Shown here: piece after piece, positions 7,365 through 13,759 of the stretch | Layout: each line of letters opens with the position of its first letter | How positions within the stretch are numbered: position 1 is the first letter of the stretch | Assembly (NCBI GenBank): GCA_040758525.1 | Contig: JBFLVQ010000195.1 | Coordinates: forward strand, 1-13,759 | Direction: 5' to 3' | DNA: 13,759 nucleotides | DNA from: JBFLVQ01 sp040758525 | GTDB lineage: Bacteria; Acidobacteriota; Blastocatellia; Chloracidobacteriales; JADJPF01 | Made by a program: the position numbers and the translations under genes | Notes under the pieces: model-generated | What the model saw: only the letters and a program-made list of their open reading frames with translations | Database searches by the model: none | Told to the model about the DNA's origin: nothing

Positions 7365-8766
7365 TCTTTAATTCCTTAATTTTGGTCAGTAAGGTTTTAT
7401 AACTGATATTCAATAATTCTGCGGTACGTGTCTTGTTGAAGCCACATTCACGCAAGGCAGTATCGATCTTATGACGCTGTACTAATGTGAGCATACGATT
7501 GCTCACCTCGTCCAGATTGCCACTCATATCAAAGCCTTGCAAATAGGGCGGCAGTGTATTTGATTCAGCGGTCGTTACTTGGCCACGGGTAATGGTTGGA
7601 GTGCCCTGACCTAGGTTTAGATCAGAAATTTTAATAGCGTGGCCATCACAAAGAATACAGGCCCGTTCAATACAGTTTTCTAGTTCACGAACATTGCCAG
7701 GCCAATGGTAGGCTTTTAGTGCAGCTTGCGCCTCATCGGTGAGGGCTAAGTTGGTACGGCGGACTTCCTTGCTGTAGCGCTGTATAAAATAGTCGGCTAA
7801 TGCAGGAATATCGCTTTGACGCTCTCGTAAGGGTGGAATTGTGATAGGAAATACTGCTAGACGAAAGTATAGATCTTCACGAAAGCTCTTTTCCGCTACC
7901 GCCTGTACTAGGTCTCGATTGGTTGCTGCAACAATACGAACATCAACAGGTATAGTAACATTGCTACCTACACGCATTATCGTATGTTCTTCAAGCACTC
8001 GCAGGATCTTGGCCTGTACAGAGAGTGCCAGTTCACCAATCTCATCTAGGAAGATAGTGCCACTACGAGCCAGTTCAAATTTACCCATACGACGGGAATC
8101 GGCTCCTGTGTAGGCACCCTTCTCATGTCCAAACAGTTCGTTTTCAATTAGGCTTTCTGGTAGTGCCGCACAGTTTATTGCTAGGAAAGGTCCTTGACTA
8201 CGTCGGCTGAGATGATGAATAGCACGTGCAAAGAGTTCTTTACCTACTCCAGATTCGCCTAATAAGAGTACCGTCGCATTGGTGGTAGCAACCTGCTGGA
8301 TCTCTCTACCTACTCGTTGCATAGGTTCAGAGTCGCCTATTATTCGTGGGAAACCATAGCGACGTGCGTACTCTTCGCGCAGGAGAATATTCTCAGTGCG
8401 CAATCGGATCGATTCCATTGCTCTTTCGATCAGTAATAATAGATGACGGGTATCAATAGGTTTCTGTAGGAAGTCGTAAGCGCCATCCTTCATTGCCTGT
8501 ACCGCTTCATCAATTGAGCCATAAGCGGTCATGACAATAACAATGGTTTCAGGATTGAGGGTCTGAGCATATCTTAGTACATCCAGACCGCTCCCCTGTG
8601 GCATACGTAGATCGGTAAGAATAAGGCGGACAGGTTTTTCTGCCAACATGCGACGCGCTTCCACACCATCGCGTGCTTCCGCTATATGGTAGCCTGCATT
8701 CTCAAGTGTAAGCCGCAGCATATGCCGCAGGCTCTCTTTGTCTTCAACAACCAGGATATCGATCAC
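7357..8766 (-). CDS. NtrC-family sigma-54-dependent response regulator
   Basis: A 469-residue three-domain regulator. The receiver domain (1-115) has the acidic pocket Glu8/Asp9, phospho-acceptor Asp52, Thr80 and Lys102. The AAA+ domain (about 135-375) has Walker A GESGVGKE at 170-177, the sigma-54 contact loop GAYTGA at 217-222, Walker B FLDEIGE with Asp241/Glu242, arginine fingers Arg296/Arg302 in FREDLYFRL, and WPGNVREL at 355-362. A Fis-type helix-turn-helix (about 438-465) closes it. It should activate sigma-54 RNA polymerase from upstream sites after phosphorylation. The usual loop is GAFTGA; the Tyr form is a known functional variant. The start is GTG 8766 with only a weak GCGAG upstream, 15 bp after the coiled-coil gene. 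No histidine kinase is present in the window, so it is an orphan here. The target genes are unknown, and I saw no -24/-12 promoter by eye. Confidence 0.95.
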   Translation of the reverse strand: MIDILVVEDKESLRHMLRLTLENAGYHIAEARDGVEARRMLAEKPVRLILTDLRMPQGSGLDVLRYAQTLNPETIVIVMTAYGSIDEAVQAMKDGAYDFLQKPIDTRHLLLLIERAMESIRLRTENILLREEYARRYGFPRIIGDSEPMQRVGREIQQVATTNATVLLLGESGVGKELFARAIHHLSRRSQGPFLAINCAALPESLIENELFGHEKGAYTGADSRRMGKFELARSGTIFLDEIGELALSVQAKILRVLEEHTIMRVGSNVTIPVDVRIVAATNRDLVQAVAEKSFREDLYFRLAVFPITIPPLRERQSDIPALADYFIQRYSKEVRRTNLALTDEAQAALKAYHWPGNVRELENCIERACILCDGHAIKISDLNLGQGTPTITRGQVTTAESNTLPPYLQGFDMSGNLDEVSNRMLTLVQRHKIDTALRECGFNKTRTAELLNISYKTLLTKIKELKIE

Positions 8767-8781
8767 AATTTTCGCTCGCAG

Positions 8782-9618
8782 TTAGCGAATCGACACCCCC
8801 GAACTTTTCGCTTCGCGCTGTAATCGCTCCAACTCTTGATTGGCTCGGTTTAGCTCTTCCTGCGCCTTCTGATATTCCGTTTGTGCTTCCTCAACAGACT
8901 TCTTCAGTTCCGGATCAGTATAGTAAGGGTTACCAACACGATTAGGATTACCAGAGCGATCCTGATAAGTCTGTTTACGTGCTTCGTTGATCCGCGATTG
9001 GTAGAGTTCTAACTTCTGTGCGGCAAGGCGCTGTTGCTCGGAGAGATCTCTATAGCGCTTGGTATAGTATTCGGTATTAGGGCGTCCATCTTTCTCTTTA
9101 GGAGGCTCGTCTTTCTTCTCTTGGTATCCTTTATCGGAACCGTCCTTCTTCAGATCGTCAGTAAGTTTTTTGGCCTCTGCATATTGGCTGTTCAAATCTT
9201 TCAGGCGTGCTTCGGCTGACCGCAATTGACTAGCAATTGACTCTACTTGGGCGGGTTCGCCACCACGCTTCAACTGATTGCGTAGCTCTTGTAAACTAAG
9301 CTCAGCTTCTGTTTTTTGGCGATCTAAAGCATTCAATTTTGTTTGTGTCTCAGAGTATTTCTTTTGCCAGGCGGTCTCTTTCTCCTTCTTCTCTTTATCC
9401 ACCTCGGCCTTCTCTGTAGACCCAGCTTTATCCGCCTTATCATCCTTGGCAGACTTCTCTTTCTTAGCGTCTTTATCGTCTGTCTTCTCTTCCTTGGTAT
9501 CGACTCGCTGGCCTGATGGAAAGTCATCATTGGTCAGTACTTTACCTCGTTGTTGAGCAAGCCCTGGCGAACTTAGGCAAAGGAGCAAACCTAGGCTTAA
9601 TAGCGTACCCCACCGCAT
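8782..9618 (-). CDS. Secreted Lys/Glu-rich coiled-coil protein (hypothetical)
   Basis: A 278-residue protein not assignable to a characterised family. Residues 1-21 form a signal peptide (hydrophobic core LLSLGLLLCLSSPGLA, probable cleavage after Ala21). Cys14 lies inside the core and is not a lipobox. Then come a VLTNDDFPSG motif (about 27-36), a highly charged Lys/Asp/Glu linker (about 40-82), and heptad-like helices at about 85-155, 185-215 and 232-272. The aromatic-K-Y starts AWQKKYSE and EYYTKRYR suggest a duplicated helical unit. I recall similar TNDD-type coiled-coil proteins from Acidobacteriota, but this is not confirmed. It should be periplasmic. AGGAGGA (9632-9626) is well placed before ATG 9618. 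It is the first gene of the probable operon with the sigma-54 regulator and murJ, which hints at an envelope role. The rest is inference. Confidence 0.75.
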   Translation of the reverse strand: MRWGTLLSLGLLLCLSSPGLAQQRGKVLTNDDFPSGQRVDTKEEKTDDKDAKKEKSAKDDKADKAGSTEKAEVDKEKKEKETAWQKKYSETQTKLNALDRQKTEAELSLQELRNQLKRGGEPAQVESIASQLRSAEARLKDLNSQYAEAKKLTDDLKKDGSDKGYQEKKDEPPKEKDGRPNTEYYTKRYRDLSEQQRLAAQKLELYQSRINEARKQTYQDRSGNPNRVGNPYYTDPELKKSVEEAQTEYQKAQEELNRANQELERLQREAKSSGVSIR

Positions 9619-9634
9619 AGCTTTCTCCTCCTGG

Positions 9635-9648
9635 AATGAATATTCATT
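9635..9648. repeat. Perfect 14-bp palindrome in the coiled-coil gene leader
   Basis: AATGAATATTCATT is a perfect palindrome starting three bases upstream of the Shine-Dalgarno AGGAGGA of the coiled-coil gene. It is flanked by two exact tandem copies of TTAGAATT (9647-9654 and 9655-9662, plus strand). It lies in the predicted 5' untranslated region and could be a repressor operator or a short RNA hairpin. No factor is assigned. Confidence 0.45.
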
Positions 9649-9678
9649 AGAATTTTAGAATTAGAAGCATTCGTTCCC

Positions 9679-9708
9679 ATTGTAATCTCAATCCACAGGT
9701 GAATACAA
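9679..9708 (-). promoter_or_regulatory. Candidate sigma-70-like promoter of the coiled-coil/regulator/murJ operon
   Basis: Read on the minus strand, TTGTAT (9708-9703) and TACAAT (9684-9679) are separated by 18 bp. This is a reasonable -35/-10 pair ending about 60 bp before ATG 9618. Transcription would start near 9672, leaving a leader of about 54 bases that contains the palindrome at 9635-9648. The match was found by eye. Confidence 0.4.
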
Positions 9709-9756
9709 GGGTCTACGATTGGGTCTTTAACATCGTTTCTTTTCCTGTTGCCCGGG

Positions 9757-9762
9757 TATAAA
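9757..9762 (+). promoter_or_regulatory. Possible -10 element of the radical SAM gene
   Basis: TATAAA, followed by AT, directly after CCCGGG, lies 38 bp before ATG 9800. The position suits a -10 box, but the -35 positions (CGTTTC or TCGTTT) match poorly. The Shine-Dalgarno-like AAGGGGTGA at 9783-9791 follows. Confidence 0.3.
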
Positions 9763-9799
9763 ATTGGGTTAGTAATAATTAAAAGGGGTGAATAGGAAA

Positions 9800-10960
9800 A
9801 TGTCCAGTCAAACAGGAGCGCTGCGCGAAGCCAAAAAGCTGAAATTGCGTGCTTTGAGTGAGGTATTGGAAAAATATACTCATGAGGGCGAGCTTTACCA
9901 ACAACTCGATAACCATCGTGTGCTCTGCTATTCTTGTGGGCATCGCTGCCGTATCGCTGAAGGTTTGGCAGGCGTCTGTAAAGTACGGTTTAATCGTGGT
10001 GGTAAACTCTATGTTCCTTGGGGTTATGTTGCTGCGTTGCAATCTGATCCAATTGAGAAGAAACCATTCTTCCATGCCTTGCCAGCAACCGATGCGCTCA
10101 GTTTTGGTATGCTCGGGTGTGACTATCATTGCGGTTATTGTCAAAACTGGTTCACCTCACAGGTGCTACGTGATCCTGATGCGACTGCGCCCGCCCGCTT
10201 GGTTAATGCTGAGCAGTTGTTGGAGCTTGCCGAGCGTGAAAGAGTTTCGACTATTACCTCCACTTATAATGAGCCATTGATCACTAGCGAGTGGGCTATA
10301 GCTATTTTCCGTCAAGCTAGAGAACGTGGTTTCCTTACCTCTTATGTTTCGAACGGAAATGCTACACCAGAGGTGCTCGACTATATTCGTCCCTGGGTAG
10401 ATCTTTACAAGGTTGATCTGAAGAGCTTTCGTGATCAACATTATCGTGAGTTGGGTGGTCTGCTCGACAATGTACTTGATACAATTCGTGGCCTTAAGCA
10501 ACGAGGGTTTTGGTTGGAAGTAGTGACTTTGGTCATCCCTGACTTTAATGATTCACTGATAGAGCTACGTGAAATGGCAGAGTTTTTGGTTTCTGTCGAT
10601 CCATTCATTCCTTGGCACCTTACTGCCTTCCATACAGACTATAAAATGCAGGATAGAGGCAATACCTCAGCCGATCTATTGGTTCGGGCTGCAGCCGCAG
10701 GCGTCGAGGCAGGATTAAAATATGTCTATGTTGGTAATGTGCCAGGTCGTGTTGGTCGTTGGGAGAATACTTGGTGTCATAACTGTGGTGAATTGTTGAT
10801 TGAACGCTTCTCTTTCCACGTTAACCAGGTTCGCTTAAAGTCAGGAAAGTGTCCGAAATGCCAGATCGATATCCCTGGCCGGTGGTCCTCCACACGGTTT
10901 GATACTGATAGTGTTGAGATAGACAGAAATCATGGCTTTGTACGCTCTTTAAGATTTTAA
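9800..10960 (+). CDS. amrS: AmmeMemoRadiSam-system radical SAM enzyme
   Basis: A 386-residue radical SAM protein. The N-terminal part holds a cysteine set (Cys43, Cys46, Cys50, Cys60 in CYSCGHRC...GVC). The core motif GCDYHCGYCQNW gives Cys107/Cys111/Cys114 (CX3CX2C) for the SAM-binding 4Fe-4S cluster. STYNEPLI matches the family's next conserved strand. A C-terminal CxxC...CPKC zinc-ribbon-like pair (CHNCGELLIER, CPKCQIDIPG) ends the protein. This architecture is that of AmrS, the radical SAM partner of the AMMECR1 and Memo proteins; the reaction is unknown. Neither partner is present in the window. I chose ATG 9800 because AAGGGGTGA (9783-9791) lies eight bases upstream. A GTG at 9788 within that site would add four residues. 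It is divergent from the coiled-coil operon. Confidence 0.88.
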   Translation: MSSQTGALREAKKLKLRALSEVLEKYTHEGELYQQLDNHRVLCYSCGHRCRIAEGLAGVCKVRFNRGGKLYVPWGYVAALQSDPIEKKPFFHALPATDALSFGMLGCDYHCGYCQNWFTSQVLRDPDATAPARLVNAEQLLELAERERVSTITSTYNEPLITSEWAIAIFRQARERGFLTSYVSNGNATPEVLDYIRPWVDLYKVDLKSFRDQHYRELGGLLDNVLDTIRGLKQRGFWLEVVTLVIPDFNDSLIELREMAEFLVSVDPFIPWHLTAFHTDYKMQDRGNTSADLLVRAAAAGVEAGLKYVYVGNVPGRVGRWENTWCHNCGELLIERFSFHVNQVRLKSGKCPKCQIDIPGRWSSTRFDTDSVEIDRNHGFVRSLRF

Positions 10961-10971
10961 CAGTGTAATTG

Positions 10972-11015
10972 AGTAGAGAGTGAATTTTTAGCTTTCTGAA
11001 AATCCACTCTCTACT
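10972..11015. terminator. Hairpin between convergent radical SAM and M48 genes
   Basis: AGTAGAGAGTG (10972-10982) pairs with CACTCTCTACT (11005-11015). After an A/C mismatch, ATTTT (10984-10988) pairs with AAAAT (10999-11003), leaving a 10-base loop. It sits between the stops of the two convergent genes and fits a bidirectional terminator. No long T run follows on either strand, so the strength is uncertain. Confidence 0.6.
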
Positions 11016-11028
11016 ACCTATTAATTGA

Positions 11029-12015
11029 TTAGCTATTAATAAGACGACGATAGCCGTCCTCTTTTTCTGCCCACTCTATCAGTTCTGACACACGCCAAAC
11101 TGGGAATGGATGGGACATACTGCCAGCAATCATTACAGCCCAGAATTTATCTAGGAAATTCTCAGCAAAACGCTTGTCGAATTCGCGTGCTTGTGCAATG
11201 AACTCGTCAAGGTCCATCTTGGAGGCAAGTGTACCTCCCGCAAGTTTCATTAATGCGCTATTGACGACACGTTCATTTTGGGTAACTAGCAGAGCCGTGC
11301 GGTCACAGCTTAGTTCTGCTTTATGGCGCCAGGTGAGTAGTGCAATCTGTACTGGTAGAGTGAGCAAGTCAGCAAGTCCGGCGAAAGGTGATCGGCGTAA
11401 CACTACATCAGTTAAGTAGAAGAGCAGGTCGGCGGCAACTTTATAGAGTAGGTGTTGACAATGTATATGACCAGCCTCATGAGCAAGAACTGCAAGAATC
11501 TCCGTATCGTCTAATCGTTCTAATAAAGAGGAGTAGATAACGATAAAGGGTTTTTCTACACCTCCTGTAAAAGCGTTAAAGCCCAGTCCGCCTTGTGCTG
11601 TTACCGCTACATAGAGTTCTGGCTTTTCAATACCTAAGGTTGAGCAGACAACATCAAGTTTGGCATCTAGATCAGGACACTGGCGCTCGTTGACACGTAC
11701 ACTATTGGCGCTGAAGAGGACACGACTAAAGCTCTCATGTGTCAATTCCAGTAGTTTTTTTAATATTGAATCGATTCCTGGTACTTTCTTGAGCGCGCTT
11801 AGTGCTTGGCTGTCGAGCGGGTGTATATAGCTGTTTGGATCCAGATGTGTCCATTTCTTGTGTGGGTCATCACTCAAAGGTAGGCGGCAGCGTCCACAAC
11901 GTATACTGGCATTACCTGGTGCTTGTACTTTGACCTTGTTTAGCCGGCTGCAGAAACGGCAACGTATCCGATCTCCATCGGCTTCTGATTGAATATTCTC
12001 GCTCATCTCACTCAT
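11029..12015 (-). CDS. M48-family zinc metallopeptidase with N-terminal zinc ribbon
   Basis: A 328-residue protein. A small zinc ribbon (Cys19/Cys22 and Cys40/Cys43) is followed by a charged linker and the peptidase domain. The active site is LAHEAGHIHCQHL with zinc ligands His179 and His183 and catalytic Glu180; Glu234 in HKAELSCDRTAL is the likely third ligand. M48 enzymes (HtpX, BepA, LoiP, Oma1) cut membrane or misfolded proteins. There is no signal peptide, and the hydrophobic stretch at about 195-229 could be membrane-associated, so a cytoplasmic or inner-membrane quality-control peptidase is likely. The N-terminal ribbon is not part of HtpX. ATG 12015 is seven bases after AAAGGA (12028-12023). 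It lies 17 bp after purH on the same strand and is probably co-transcribed with it, though no functional tie to purine synthesis is known. Confidence 0.9.
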   Translation of the reverse strand: MSEMSENIQSEADGDRIRCRFCSRLNKVKVQAPGNASIRCGRCRLPLSDDPHKKWTHLDPNSYIHPLDSQALSALKKVPGIDSILKKLLELTHESFSRVLFSANSVRVNERQCPDLDAKLDVVCSTLGIEKPELYVAVTAQGGLGFNAFTGGVEKPFIVIYSSLLERLDDTEILAVLAHEAGHIHCQHLLYKVAADLLFYLTDVVLRRSPFAGLADLLTLPVQIALLTWRHKAELSCDRTALLVTQNERVVNSALMKLAGGTLASKMDLDEFIAQAREFDKRFAENFLDKFWAVMIAGSMSHPFPVWRVSELIEWAEKEDGYRRLINS

Positions 12016-12032
12016 ACTTTTTTCCTTTCACT

Positions 12033-13640
12033 TCAATGCTTAAAATGTCTAATCCCGGTGCAGACCATCGCTAGTCCATGTTCATTGGCAGCTGCGATCA
12101 CTTCTTCATCACGTACTGAGCCGCCAGGTTGAATCACCGCGGTAATCCGATGTTTAACAGCTTCGTCAATGCCATCACGAAATGGGAAGAATGCATCGCT
12201 GGCTAATACCGTACCGGCCAGCGGTAATTGTGCCTTCAAAGCGCCGAAGCGTACCGAATCAACGCGGCTCATCTGCCCTGCTCCCACTCCTACCAGTTGA
12301 CCTGGGTTGGCATAGACAATTGCGTTCGATTTCACATGTTTGCAGATTTTCCAGGCAAAGTCGAGCGCCTCCCATTCTGCTTTATTAGGTGTACGTTTGG
12401 TGACAACTTTAGCCTCACTCTCCAGCAAAATTTTTTCGTCCTCTGTCTGTATCAAGTATCCTCCCGAGATCTGGCGTATTCTCGATGTTTTTGACTCTCT
12501 TTCTGTCTTTTTGTTTGAGGTATTTTTGTCGATTTTTTTTCTTAGTGTTATCAGACGCAGATTCTGCTTTTTTGCCAAAATCTTAAGGGCTTGGGAAGAG
12601 AATTCTGGAGCAATAATGACTTCTACAAACATTTCAACAATCGCCGTTGCGGTAGCATCATCAACGGTAGAGTTAAAAGCGATGATACCGCCAAAAGCAG
12701 AGACAGGATCAGTAGCAAGGGCTCGCTTAAAAGCTTCTAGACTATTCTCTCCTAACGCCACTCCACAAGGATTGGTATGTTTTATGATTGCACAAGCAGT
12801 TTGGGAAAATTCGTTTATTAGTGCCCAGGCGGCATCAGCATCAATAAGGTTATTGTAAGAGAGTTCTTTTCCCTGTAATTGATCAGCATTAGCAATCCCC
12901 TGCTCTGGGCGTAATGTATCAAGATAAAGCGCTGCCGCTTGATGTGGGTTTTCACCATAGCGTAGTGGTAAGTGGCGCTTAAGAGAGAGCACCATCTCTT
13001 CTGGAACAGAGTTATCAACTACCAATCCTAGCGATGGATCAATTTGATCATTGAGTATCCCTAAGTAACCAGCAACAGCAAGATCGTATCGAGCAGTATG
13101 GGCAAAAGCCTGAGCCGCCAACCTCTGGCGGGTAGCCAAGGAGACATTGCTATTCTCTTGAGCAAGTTCAGCCAGAATAGTCTGATATTCACCAGGATCA
13201 ACAACCACTACCAGATCATGGTAATTCTTGGCAGCAGAACGAATCATTGCTGGTCCACCAATATCAATATTTTCGATGGCTTCTTCCAACGTTACATCAG
13301 CCCGTGCGATAGTTTCACGAAATGGGTAAAGATTTACTACGATCATATCGATAAATTCGATCCCATGTTGTGCCAAGGTGGCGCAGTGTTGAGGGTTTTC
13401 GCGCCGTGCTAATAGTGCACCATGAACCTTAGGATGCAATGTCTTTACTCTACCATCAAGAATCTCTGGAAAACCTGTAAGTGTGGCGACATCAGTAACT
13501 ATCAATCCCGCTGTACGCAATGCCGCCGCAGTTCCACCAGTAGAAATCAATTCAATACCATGTTCACTCAATGAACGTGCCAACTCAACAATGCCTGTTT
13601 TATCTGATACGCTCAATAAAGCCCGTTTGATCTTACTCAA
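12033..13640 (-). CDS. purH: Bifunctional AICAR formyltransferase / IMP cyclohydrolase
   Basis: A 535-residue PurH that catalyses the last two steps of IMP synthesis: formyl transfer from 10-formyl-THF to AICAR, then ring closure. The N-terminal cyclohydrolase domain shows VSDKTGI, STGGT, FPEILDGRVKTLHPKVHG, VNLYPF and IDIGGPAMIR. The C-terminal transferase has RYGENPHQ, LSYNN, IIKHTNPCGVA (Lys287/His288, catalytic), SAFGGIIA and MSRVDSVRFGALKA, ending GIRHFKH. Full length compared with about 529 in E. coli. The start is TTG at 13640, four bases after GAGGAGGT (13652-13645). An ATG at 13697 is in frame but lies within a hairpin with no Shine-Dalgarno sequence. A Lys/Ser/Thr-rich segment at about 366-388 is roughly ten residues longer than in E. 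coli. The M48 gene follows 17 bp downstream. Confidence 0.95.
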   Translation of the reverse strand: MSKIKRALLSVSDKTGIVELARSLSEHGIELISTGGTAAALRTAGLIVTDVATLTGFPEILDGRVKTLHPKVHGALLARRENPQHCATLAQHGIEFIDMIVVNLYPFRETIARADVTLEEAIENIDIGGPAMIRSAAKNYHDLVVVVDPGEYQTILAELAQENSNVSLATRQRLAAQAFAHTARYDLAVAGYLGILNDQIDPSLGLVVDNSVPEEMVLSLKRHLPLRYGENPHQAAALYLDTLRPEQGIANADQLQGKELSYNNLIDADAAWALINEFSQTACAIIKHTNPCGVALGENSLEAFKRALATDPVSAFGGIIAFNSTVDDATATAIVEMFVEVIIAPEFSSQALKILAKKQNLRLITLRKKIDKNTSNKKTERESKTSRIRQISGGYLIQTEDEKILLESEAKVVTKRTPNKAEWEALDFAWKICKHVKSNAIVYANPGQLVGVGAGQMSRVDSVRFGALKAQLPLAGTVLASDAFFPFRDGIDEAVKHRITAVIQPGGSVRDEEVIAAANEHGLAMVCTGIRHFKH

Positions 13641-13671
13641 ATTTACCTCCTCAAAAAAATCAATATTAGGA

Positions 13672-13708
13672 AAAAGCAGAGGGTGGCGATCTGCCACCCT
13701 CTGCTTTT
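13672..13708 (-). terminator. Strong hairpin in purH leader (attenuator or upstream terminator)
   Basis: A perfect 16-bp inverted repeat: AAAAGCAGAGGGTGGC (13672-13687) pairs with GCCACCCTCTGCTTTT (13693-13708) around a five-base loop. On the minus strand the right-hand arm runs into TTTTT, the hallmark of an intrinsic terminator. It ends about 20 bases before the purH ribosome-binding site. It either ends transcription of an unseen upstream minus-strand gene or attenuates purH. The opposite strand also has T4, so it may act both ways. Confidence 0.75.
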
Positions 13709-13759
13709 CAAACCAACTTTGACACCTCAGTGAGCTATCTCTGTGGTTTAAATCTCAGT
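13709..13759. other. Window edge upstream of purH, no gene seen
   Basis: Fifty-one bases of A+T-moderate sequence. On the minus strand it contains AAACCACAGAG and a CTCACTGAG near-palindrome, resembling the ACCACAGAG-type intergenic repeats known from several phyla, though too short to assign. No coding signal is visible. The purH promoter, or the gene before it, must lie beyond the edge. Confidence 0.25.

Noticed and set aside
9619..9787. A sigma-54 (-24/-12) promoter for autoregulation by the NtrC-type regulator
   Set aside because: No GG-N10-GC pair with good flanks was found by eye on either strand; the nearest candidate has an 8-base gap.
12340..12858. A 172-codon open frame on the plus strand opposite purH
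   Set aside because: It lies wholly within purH on the other strand, has no ribosome-binding site, and its protein shows no family signature. The same applies to the other long antisense frames (for example 6985-7371 and 9278-9556).
13641..13697. Upstream ATG giving a 554-residue PurH
   Set aside because: The ATG lies in the hairpin arm with no Shine-Dalgarno sequence, while TTG 13640 follows GAGGAGGT and gives the usual family length.

Overview
The window is an ordinary, gene-dense stretch of bacterial chromosome (about 45% G+C by eye) with twelve protein genes in short, alternating transcription units. It has no rRNA, tRNA, CRISPR, transposase, integrase or phage gene. A Gram-negative (diderm) host is likely, because there is a sigma-54 enhancer-binding protein, two secreted proteins and a LolA-like protein. 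The small secreted coiled-coil protein with a TNDD motif after the signal peptide, the orphan NtrC-type regulator and the single HSP20-tailed ArsA ATPase together remind me of Acidobacteriota (Blastocatellia-like). That placement is recalled from memory and is only a weak inference.

Layout: (1) 93-929 (+), exported LolA-like protein. (2) 2155-3186 and 944-2158 (-), a ketopantoate-reductase-family gene coupled by a GTGA overlap to an ArsA/Get3-type ATPase. (3) 3284-3685 (+), a protein with two tandem TFIIB-type zinc ribbons, whose stop codon overlaps that of the convergent OsmC-family gene (3682-4104, -). (4) A 161-bp divergent control region with four TTTCAGG copies and a possible 20-codon leader ORF, leading into lpdA (4266-5669, +). 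(5) 9618 down to 5700 (-), a probable operon of secreted coiled-coil protein, sigma-54 response regulator and murJ lipid II flippase. (6) 9800-10960 (+), an AmmeMemoRadiSam-type radical SAM enzyme, divergent from that operon. (7) 13640 down to 11029 (-), purH followed by an M48 metallopeptidase with an N-terminal zinc ribbon. A strong hairpin in the purH leader may be an attenuator or the terminator of the preceding gene.

Working together: the coiled-coil/NtrC/MurJ unit suggests a cell-envelope theme, since MurJ flips the peptidoglycan precursor and the first gene makes a periplasmic protein. The regulator between them has no sensor kinase nearby. The zinc-ribbon, OsmC and Lpd genes are compatible with thiol/redox housekeeping. 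purH serves purine synthesis. I see no clearly new defence or mobile system. The best leads are the orphan regulator operon, the purH leader hairpin with the odd Lys-rich purH insert, the leader region of lpdA, and the solitary AmrS-type radical SAM gene.

Several start codons are non-ATG or differ from the longest possible frame (TTG for murJ and purH, GTG for arsA-like and the regulator). These choices rest on Shine-Dalgarno spacing and family N-termini.
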